From Candidatus Zixiibacteriota bacterium (GTDB taxonomy: Bacteria; Zixibacteria; MSB-5A5; GN15; FEB-12), in NCBI GenBank assembly GCA_016213305.1, contig JACRAV010000001.1, positions 1 to 9,174 of the forward strand: a stretch of 9,174 bases of DNA. Direction: 5' to 3'. The position numbers and the translations under genes were made by a program. Positions 4,169 through 9,174 of this stretch are shown here, piece after piece; position 1 is the stretch's first letter, and each line of letters starts with the position of its first letter. The notes under the pieces were generated by a model. The model made no database searches. It was given only the letters and a program-made list of their open reading frames with translations, and had not been told where the DNA came from.

Positions 4169-4519
4169 ATGACGACCGCAGAAACCAAAGAGATGTCCGA
4201 TATGCCGAAGATTCGTTTTATGCCGATGGATGTCGAGGTCGAGGTTGAGGAAGGCACGGCCATCCTCGACGCCGCACTTGACAACAATATCAGAATCGAT
4301 CACAACTGCGGCGGCAATTGCGCCTGCTCGACCTGCCATGTGATTATTGAGAAGGGGTTCGACGAGCTGGCCGAGCGGTCGGAGGATGAAATCGACATGC
4401 TCGATGAAGCCGAAGGGTTGACCGAGACCTCGCGTCTGGCCTGCCAGGCCAAGATCACGCAGGACCTGATTGTCAGGATTCCGGACAAGGAATCGACCTG
4501 GGACGACGACACGTTCTGA
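4169..4519 (+). CDS. fdx: ISC-type [2Fe-2S] ferredoxin
   Basis: 116 residues, acidic. It is a small electron carrier of the Isc/adrenodoxin type, which supplies electrons for cluster assembly. The cluster ligands are C47, C53 and C56 in HNCGGNCACSTCHV, and C92 in SRLACQAKI. C51 matches the extra non-ligand cysteine seen in E. coli Fdx. The segments GFDELAERSEDEIDMLDEAEGL (split: 63-73 and 74-84) and DLIVRIP (98-104) are also typical. GGAG lies 7 nt before the ATG at 4169; an internal ATG at 4202 (giving MPKIRFM...) is an alternative, and residues 1-11 look like a non-conserved extension. It is the last gene of the cluster, 36 nt after the DUF2480 gene, with a terminator behind it. No IscS, IscU or HscAB is in view. 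Confidence 0.94.
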   Translation: MTTAETKEMSDMPKIRFMPMDVEVEVEEGTAILDAALDNNIRIDHNCGGNCACSTCHVIIEKGFDELAERSEDEIDMLDEAEGLTETSRLACQAKITQDLIVRIPDKESTWDDDTF

Positions 4520-4541
4520 GCCGATTCACATCGACTGATCC

Positions 4542-4564
4542 GCCCCGCCCGTGCGGGGCTTTTT
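4542..4564 (+). terminator. Rho-independent terminator of the Fe-S gene cluster
   Basis: A perfect 7-bp stem GCCCCGC / GCGGGGC with a CCGT loop is followed by TTTTTCGTTTT. It lies 22 bp after the ferredoxin stop and separates this cluster from the pilin array. Confidence 0.93.
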
Positions 4565-4620
4565 CGTTTTGCCTCCCTGCAAGCCGCCCCCCGATCTGCC
4601 GATATATATGCTGATAAGAT

Positions 4621-5388
4621 ATGTACGTCGGCCAAGGAATACATACGCCCAAAAGCGCAACCGGTTATTCGTTTATCGAACTGCTGGCGGTGATCATTAT
4701 TACCGGCATTGTGGCGACGGTGGCCATGCGCAGCATGACCGGAACCAACACCACCGCCAAAACCGAGGAGACCAAACTGAAACTGGAGCGGATAGCGTAT
4801 GGCATCGCCGGTGATCCCAATCTGCTGTCGAGCGGCGTACGCACCAGCTATGGGTATATTGGCGATATCGGCGGTCTTCCGCCCAATCTCGACGCGCTGG
4901 CGTCAAATCCGGGCGGCTACACCACATGGAAAGGGCCATACGTTCAGGACCCGTTAACCCCGGACGGGACCAATACTCGCTACAAATTTGACGGCTGGGG
5001 CAAACCATTTTCGTATTCGGGCGGCGCCACGATTGCGGCGACCGGCGGCGGCGGCAGTATCACGAGATCGATCGCCTCATCCGTGAATGATCTTCTTCGC
5101 AATCAGGTGGTGGTCACCGTGACTGATTTTGCCGGTCTTACGCCGGGGACCGCCTACAAGGATTCGGTCCGTGCCCTGCTGGATGTGCCAAACGGGACGG
5201 GGAGTGTGGTCACAAAACTTCGGTTTCCTTCGCGTGACGGTTATCTGACCTTTGATTCGATCCCGATCGGCCGGCATTTGCTGAGAGTCATTTATCTCCC
5301 GACCAACGACACCCTTCGCCGCCAGGTGAATGTCGATCCGGGAACCATCACGCCGGTGCAGGTCCAGCTGTTCAGAAAAGTGTGGTGA
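4621..5388 (+). CDS. Type IV pilin/GspG-like pseudopilin with a C-terminal beta-sandwich domain (array gene 1)
   Basis: 255 residues. The prepilin peptidase site is G15^YSFIE with E20 as the conserved E5 of the mature protein; residues 16-36 are the hydrophobic helix. The GspG-like core contains GYIGDIGGLPPNLDAL (78-93), WKGPYV (103-108) and DGWGKPFSYSGG (124-135). The latter resembles the D-WG-x-P-(F/Y)-x-Y of major pseudopilins. From about residue 160 a second beta-rich domain has YKDSVRALLDVPNGTG and a GYLTFDSIPIGRHLLRVIYLP pattern (split around F-D), like carboxypeptidase-regulatory or CnaB-type sandwiches. An in-frame stop precedes ATG 4621, so this is the only standard start. It lacks a Shine-Dalgarno, while AAGGA at 4633-4637 inside the leader has no canonical start after it. 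No convincing promoter is visible in 4565-4620. Confidence 0.88.
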   Translation: MYVGQGIHTPKSATGYSFIELLAVIIITGIVATVAMRSMTGTNTTAKTEETKLKLERIAYGIAGDPNLLSSGVRTSYGYIGDIGGLPPNLDALASNPGGYTTWKGPYVQDPLTPDGTNTRYKFDGWGKPFSYSGGATIAATGGGGSITRSIASSVNDLLRNQVVVTVTDFAGLTPGTAYKDSVRALLDVPNGTGSVVTKLRFPSRDGYLTFDSIPIGRHLLRVIYLPTNDTLRRQVNVDPGTITPVQVQLFRKVW

Positions 5389-5389
5389 C

Positions 5390-6637
5390 ATGACATCCGC
5401 ACCGCGACAGAAGGGTTTCTCTCTGATCGAATTGCTGATCATGGTGGTTGTCCTTGGTATCATGGCGGCGATTGCCCTGCAATCGATGTCTTCGGCGGTG
5501 GAGGATTCCCGCCGGATACAAACCGAGCGGAAGATGGAGAGTCTGTCGCGCGCGATTGTCGGCAATCCGGGGATCATGCAGGACGGTATCCGCTCCGATT
5601 TCGGATATGTCGGCGATGTCGGCACCTTCCCCCCCAATCTGGGTGCGCTCTATACAAATCCGGGCATTCCAACGTGGCATGGACCGTATGCGCACCTCGA
5701 CCACACCGAGGACACAATCTCGTTCCGCAATGATGCCTGGGGACATCCCTTTACTCTTAGCGGCGTGACTTTGACCGCCACCGGCCATGGCACGACGATG
5801 ACGAAGAAGATGGCCGATGCGGCCGGCGACTACCTGTTCAATCTGGTCCCCGGCAGTATCCGGGATCGAAATGATTCAACGCCGGGAACACTCTGGATGG
5901 ACTCGGTGAGAATTCTGGTGGACATCCCGAGCGGCGCAAGCGGACTGGTGACTCGTTCGTACAAGCCGAGCTCGTCCGGCGCCTTTGCGCTTGACTCTGT
6001 GCCGGCCGGAAAGCGGTTCTTCAGGTTTATCTATCTGCCGGCGAGCGACACGATTCGGCGCTATTACACCGTCCTTCCCCGCCACAAAGGGGACCCGCCG
6101 CTGGCGGTCAAGTTTGCGTCGGCGTACTTCTCAGGCGGCGGTGGCGCAGGTGGTTGTAGCGGTAATGATTCGGTAGTCCTTCGTCCCAACGGCGCCGGGT
6201 CGATTTCAGCAATCTCCGGTCGCACCGGTTGCGCGGCCAACTGGCAATGCGTGAGTGAAATCACCGCCGACAACGCTGTTTCGCAAGTGTACGAAAACAA
6301 CAATGGCTGGGTGCTCGATCAATATGCGCTGACCGATCCGCCCGCCTCAACCTGCGCGATCGTGTCCGTCACCGTTCATTGTCGGGCGATGCGCGATCAG
6401 ACGCAGGGGGACATCCGCCCGGCAGTGCATACGCTCGGATTCGACTATTATGGCACATCAACGCCCCTGACGACCTCATGGGCGAACTATTCCTATACCT
6501 GGACCACCAACCCAAACACCGGCGGGGCGTGGACCTGGGGAGAAATCACCGCCCTGCAGGCGGGTGCGCAGATCCGGGGGCAGGCGACGCCATTCGCGGC
6601 CCGGCTGACGCAGGTGTATGTCGTGGTGAAATTCTGA
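5390..6637 (+). CDS. Pseudopilin-like protein with beta-sandwich and a large extra C-terminal domain (array gene 2)
   Basis: 415 residues, the longest of the array. The prepilin site is G9^FSLIE with E14 as E5; the hydrophobic helix is 15-30. The core has GYVGDVGTFPPNLGAL (72-87), WHGPY (96-100) and DAWGHPFTLSG (115-125). The second domain (about 150-245) has WMDSVRILVDIPSGASG and ALDSVPAGKRFFRFIYLP. A glycine linker SGGGGAGG (248-255) leads to a roughly 160-residue extension (256-415) with five cysteines, DSVVLRPNGAG near its start, and NPNTGGAWTWGEI...LQAG (374-392) and LTQVYVVVKF at the end. I have seen this pattern in secreted jelly-roll-like modules of uncultured bacteria and archaea but cannot name it. 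The ATG at 5390 is 1 nt after the upstream stop (TGACATG), so translation is probably coupled. The frame is open to 5330, but the peptide there lacks leader features. Confidence 0.88.
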   Translation: MTSAPRQKGFSLIELLIMVVVLGIMAAIALQSMSSAVEDSRRIQTERKMESLSRAIVGNPGIMQDGIRSDFGYVGDVGTFPPNLGALYTNPGIPTWHGPYAHLDHTEDTISFRNDAWGHPFTLSGVTLTATGHGTTMTKKMADAAGDYLFNLVPGSIRDRNDSTPGTLWMDSVRILVDIPSGASGLVTRSYKPSSSGAFALDSVPAGKRFFRFIYLPASDTIRRYYTVLPRHKGDPPLAVKFASAYFSGGGGAGGCSGNDSVVLRPNGAGSISAISGRTGCAANWQCVSEITADNAVSQVYENNNGWVLDQYALTDPPASTCAIVSVTVHCRAMRDQTQGDIRPAVHTLGFDYYGTSTPLTTSWANYSYTWTTNPNTGGAWTWGEITALQAGAQIRGQATPFAARLTQVYVVVKF

Positions 6638-6646
6638 GAGCATGGT

Positions 6647-7807
6647 ATGAAACCGTTTTGCATCCACCGTGCCTCAGGATTCACTCTGATCGAGATGATC
6701 GTCGTGATGGTTATATCGGGAATCCTGATCACCGTTGCCCTGAAGTCGGTGTCGAGCATTAAGACCAGCGCCAAAATAGAAGAGACCCGGCAGGAAATGG
6801 AAGCGCTCGGCCTTGCAATAGCCGGCAACCCTTCGGTGACCAATAACGGCGCTCGTGCGGACTTTGGATATGTGGGGGACATTGGCGCACTCCCACCGAA
6901 TCTTGATGCGCTCTATCAGAATCCCGGCGGGTACGCCACCTGGAAAGGACCGTATGTCGCCAACCACTTCGCTCAATTGACCGATGACTACAAGCGCGAC
7001 GCCTGGGGACATTTCTATACATACTCGGGAGGTCTGACGATTACTTCAAACGGCGGTGGAACCATGATCCGCCAGATCGCTCCGACCACGTCCGACCTTT
7101 TGTTCAACTCGATCACCGGCACAATATGCGATATCGACGGCACTCCTCCGGGTCCGTCTTACAAGGATTCGCTTTCTGTGGTTCTCACCTACCCAAATGG
7201 CTCTGGCGGGATGCGCACCAGAATCGTGCCGGTCGATGCCGCCGGCTATTTTGCCGTAGATTCAATTCCGATCGGCAATCAGGACTTAAAAGTTGTGTAC
7301 CGGCCGCAAAGCGACACGATCCCGCGTCTGGTATCGGTCACCCCGCATTCATCGCTGACCGTCGCCTGCCGTTTTGATCATGACCTCTGGTTTAATTCCG
7401 TCACTTCAAGCGGCTCGCTTGCCTTTGTCAGCGGGTCCGACACCATTTCCGGCCCGCACTGCGAGAACCTGAGCTTCTGGATTACCAACACCGGCGGATC
7501 GACCGCAAGCATATCATCCGTTACGGTCAGCTGGTCGGGTGTCACGGCGTACTACGGGACCATTGTCTGGGGATCGACAACCATATTCAGTCTAGGCGGG
7601 TCGCCACGGGGTGTGTCGGGGGCTACCTATACACTTTCTCCGAGCCAGACCCTTGCGGCCGGGGCCTCGGTCAGGATCAGCGTCAACGATTTTCGCAAAT
7701 CGAACAATGCGGGCGGCGGAAATATGGTCGGCGTGGGAAGCGTCCCGATCACGGTCCGGTTCTCGAACGGATCGACCATGACATTCACCACCGACCCGGG
7801 TTGCTGA
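6647..7807 (+). CDS. Pseudopilin-like protein with beta-sandwich and an Ig-like C-terminal extension (array gene 3)
   Basis: 386 residues. The prepilin site is G11^FTLIE with E16 as E5, followed by a hydrophobic helix (MIVVMVISGILITVAL). The core carries GYVGDIGALPPNLDAL, NPGGYATWKGPYV and DAWGHFYTYSGG. The second domain has GTICDIDGTPPGPSYKDS and YFAVDSIPIGNQDLKVVY. From about residue 245 there is a different extension of about 140 residues: LSFWITNTGGSTASISSVTV, then VSGATYTLSPSQTLAAGASV, then VPITVRFSNGSTMTF. This is Ser/Thr/Gly-rich and beta-rich, like Ig-fold or cell-surface modules, and ends in a cysteine. GAGAG lies about 7 nt before the ATG, and only 9 nt separate it from gene 2. The extension is unrelated in sequence to that of gene 2, so the two inner genes may provide different exposed surfaces. 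Confidence 0.88.
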   Translation: MKPFCIHRASGFTLIEMIVVMVISGILITVALKSVSSIKTSAKIEETRQEMEALGLAIAGNPSVTNNGARADFGYVGDIGALPPNLDALYQNPGGYATWKGPYVANHFAQLTDDYKRDAWGHFYTYSGGLTITSNGGGTMIRQIAPTTSDLLFNSITGTICDIDGTPPGPSYKDSLSVVLTYPNGSGGMRTRIVPVDAAGYFAVDSIPIGNQDLKVVYRPQSDTIPRLVSVTPHSSLTVACRFDHDLWFNSVTSSGSLAFVSGSDTISGPHCENLSFWITNTGGSTASISSVTVSWSGVTAYYGTIVWGSTTIFSLGGSPRGVSGATYTLSPSQTLAAGASVRISVNDFRKSNNAGGGNMVGVGSVPITVRFSNGSTMTFTTDPGC

Positions 7808-7818
7808 GGTTGAGGACG

Positions 7819-8544
7819 ATGGGGAACAATCGCGGCTGGACACTGATCGAACTGGTGATTGTGATCATCATTCTCGGTATTATCGCCGGGGTGGCGATTC
7901 GCAATATGGGCGGGGCCATCTCATCCGCGCAGGTGGAACACACCAAAACGGAGCTGGACAATCTGGCGGCGGCCATTGTCGGTAATCCGGCCAGTTATTC
8001 GCTCGGATCACGGGCTGATTTCGGGTATGTCGGCGACATCGGCGCGCTTCCGCCGAACCTTTCTGCTCTCGTCGCGAATCCCGGCGGGTATTCCACCTGG
8101 AACGGGCCGTATCTTGAACAGGGAGTAACGGGAGCCGACTATCGTAAAGACGCGTGGGGCGCCGATTATCAATTGAGCGGGGCGACTCTGCGGTCGGTTG
8201 GTTCGGGCGCGAATATTGACAAGCAGTTTGCCAATTCCATTGCCGAGCTGACGTCCGACACGCTCATCGGCACCATCTGCGATGCCAATCTGACCCGACC
8301 GGGTACGGGGTACAAAGACTCGATCAAGATTCTGCTCGCCTATCCCGACGGGAGCGGCTCCACCGCCACCGTCACGACGTTTCCCGACAAGCTGGGGCGG
8401 TTTACGATTCCGAATATCCCGATCGGCAACCGGCAACTTCGCGTGATCTACCTCCCGGCGACCGACACGCTGACGATTCCGGTCACGGTCTGCCCGGGGA
8501 AAATATCGAAGCTCGACGTCATCTTCCCCGCTGATCTATTCTGA
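7819..8544 (+). CDS. Type IV pilin/GspG-like pseudopilin with a C-terminal beta-sandwich domain (array gene 4)
   Basis: 241 residues. A very short leader MGNNRG precedes the cleavage site G6^WTLIE (E11 is E5); tryptophan at mature position 1 is unusual, since Phe is the norm. The hydrophobic helix follows (LVIVIIILGIIAGVAI, 12-27). The core has GYVGDIGALPPNLSAL, NPGGYSTWNGPYL and DAWGADYQLSG. The second domain has GTICDANLTRPGTGYKDS, ILLAYPDGSGS, FTIPNIPIGNRQLRVIYLP and a final proline/glycine strand. There is no extra extension, so it matches gene 1 in architecture. ATG 7819 is chosen over an upstream TTG at 7801 because GAGG precedes it and the leader then has a normal length; the gap to gene 3 is 11 nt. 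Its 3' end overlaps the convergent gene by 9 bp and no terminator hairpin is visible. Confidence 0.88.
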   Translation: MGNNRGWTLIELVIVIIILGIIAGVAIRNMGGAISSAQVEHTKTELDNLAAAIVGNPASYSLGSRADFGYVGDIGALPPNLSALVANPGGYSTWNGPYLEQGVTGADYRKDAWGADYQLSGATLRSVGSGANIDKQFANSIAELTSDTLIGTICDANLTRPGTGYKDSIKILLAYPDGSGSTATVTTFPDKLGRFTIPNIPIGNRQLRVIYLPATDTLTIPVTVCPGKISKLDVIFPADLF

Positions 8545-9045
8545 CGCCCCTTCTTTGACCGTCAGCACAATCCCGCGCTTCTTGAGTAGCGGGAGAAACA
8601 GCGACGGGTTGACCGCCACTTCCTGCGGTTTGACGCCGCGATCCTTGATCTGTCCCGCGGCCGCCATCCAGGCGATAATCGCGGCCGGAAAGGCGGTGGT
8701 TCGCATCATGGCGGTCAGGCCGGTCCGGGTGTCCTGACGGTCAACGATTTCGTACACAATCGCGGCGGGCTTGCTTCCCTTAACGCCGGTGACGGTCACG
8801 CGGACGAGGACCATGTCCAGGTCGCCGAAGCTCAGATTCTGATCCAGCACCGCTTTGAACACCTCGCGCGGCTCCACCTCGACCGTGCCCACTTTCACCG
8901 GTTTGCGCGACCCCAGCCCGATATCCAGCATGGTTCGGAAAAGCTGGCAATGCCCCGGGTAGCGGATCGTTTTGTAATCAAGAAAGTCGATCTTCCCGGC
9001 ATAGCTCGAAGCGGCGACCGGCAGAGTCCAACCGTATTTTCCCAT
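8536..9045 (-). CDS. Stand-alone C-terminal domain of a saccharopine dehydrogenase-like protein
   Basis: 169 residues. The sequence matches only the C-terminal domain of saccharopine dehydrogenase/lysine dehydrogenase-type proteins: DYKTIRYPGH (23-32), LDIGL (40-44), VEPREVFKAVL, LVRVTVTGVKGSK, TAMMRTTAFPAAI (111-123) and GVKPQEV (137-143). The N-terminal Rossmann domain with its NAD(P)-binding glycine motif is missing. Full-length relatives have about 400 residues. The frame is closed upstream by a stop at 9139-9141, so the missing half is not simply outside the window in this frame. AGGA lies 5 nt before ATG 9045 and an extended -10 promoter is predicted at 9081-9109, which argues for an expressed short gene rather than a random remnant. 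It could be a truncated pseudogene, or a partner or regulatory domain acting with a separate Rossmann protein; alone it should not catalyse the dehydrogenase reaction. Confidence 0.75.
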   Translation of the reverse strand: MGKYGWTLPVAASSYAGKIDFLDYKTIRYPGHCQLFRTMLDIGLGSRKPVKVGTVEVEPREVFKAVLDQNLSFGDLDMVLVRVTVTGVKGSKPAAIVYEIVDRQDTRTGLTAMMRTTAFPAAIIAWMAAAGQIKDRGVKPQEVAVNPSLFLPLLKKRGIVLTVKEGASE

Positions 9046-9080
9046 TCGATCCTCTCTGAGGAAAAAATCAGCGACGCCTA

Positions 9081-9109
9081 ATGATATCAAACCGAAAGAA
9101 AAGGCGCAA
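9081..9109 (-). promoter_or_regulatory. Predicted extended -10 promoter of the short saccharopine dehydrogenase-like gene
   Basis: On the minus strand TTGCGC (9104-9109, 3 of 6) and TATCAT (9081-9086, 5 of 6) are 17 nt apart. TGA directly before TATCAT makes it an extended -10. The leader would be about 30 nt. The rest of 9110-9174 is AT-rich with no supported gene. Confidence 0.5.
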
Positions 9110-9174
9110 AGACATGCAACAAATAGGCCAATTTTCCGTTACAAAATTTAACAACGACAAAAATTATCTTCGAT

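Noticed and set aside
5077..5788. Long minus-strand open frames within the pilin array
   Set aside because: Antisense shadows of high-GC coding DNA; the same kind appears opposite each pilin paralog.
9046..9138. In-frame hydrophobic extension (IGLFVACLCAFSFGLISLG-like) of the saccharopine dehydrogenase-like gene, resembling a signal peptide
   Set aside because: No ATG or GTG start exists upstream before the stop at 9139-9141, the only alternative is a TTG at 9090, and the stretch coincides with the predicted promoter; the family is cytoplasmic.

Overview
The window looks like chromosomal DNA of a free-living bacterium of moderately high GC, probably a metagenome-derived member of the FCB superphylum or a similar uncultured lineage. 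The clues are a DUF2480 protein (mostly known from Bacteroidetes-type genomes) in an Fe-S gene cluster, GspG-like pseudopilins with large beta-sandwich extensions, and abundant short palindromic repeats. The lineage assignment is inference; there is no rRNA here.

Layout. Positions 1-413 (minus) hold the start of a three-Cys-motif partner (TcmP) gene, AT-richer than its neighbours. Positions 414-1331 are an accessory stretch with seven 29-bp palindromes of one family in two orientations. Part of it is a 160-bp-period tandem array, and the last two palindromes bracket a small single-domain GIY-YIG nuclease gene (1009-1293, minus). Then come pdxS (1453-2337, minus; vitamin B6 synthase subunit) with its terminator, a second family of long hairpins as an inverted pair (2473-2592), and an Rrf2/IscR-like regulator (2669-3079, minus) with its own strong terminator.

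The Rrf2 gene is divergent from a three-gene Fe-S cluster on the plus strand: an A-type carrier (3459-3815), a short DUF2480 protein (3785/3833-4132) and an ISC-type [2Fe-2S] ferredoxin (4169-4519), closed by a terminator at 4542-4564. The divergent region contains predicted promoters and a perfect GTTGTC-C-GACAAC palindrome at the predicted plus-strand transcription start, so a local sensing circuit (Rrf2 controlling Fe-S assembly and itself) is plausible.

Positions 4621-8544 are four consecutive plus-strand genes for paralogous type IV pilin/pseudopilin-like proteins. All have a prepilin peptidase site, a GspG-like core with a near-invariant GY(V/I)GD(I/V)G..PPNL..AL segment, and a second beta-rich domain resembling carboxypeptidase-regulatory repeats. 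The two inner genes carry different extra C-terminal beta domains. No assembly ATPase, platform protein, secretin or peptidase is in view. The last gene overlaps by 9 bp the end of a convergent minus-strand gene (8536-9045) that encodes only the C-terminal domain of a saccharopine dehydrogenase-like protein and has its own predicted promoter.

The most interesting items are the palindrome-bracketed GIY-YIG unit next to gene-less miniature versions of the same architecture, the four-gene pilin array, and the Rrf2-Fe-S-DUF2480 cluster with its candidate operator.
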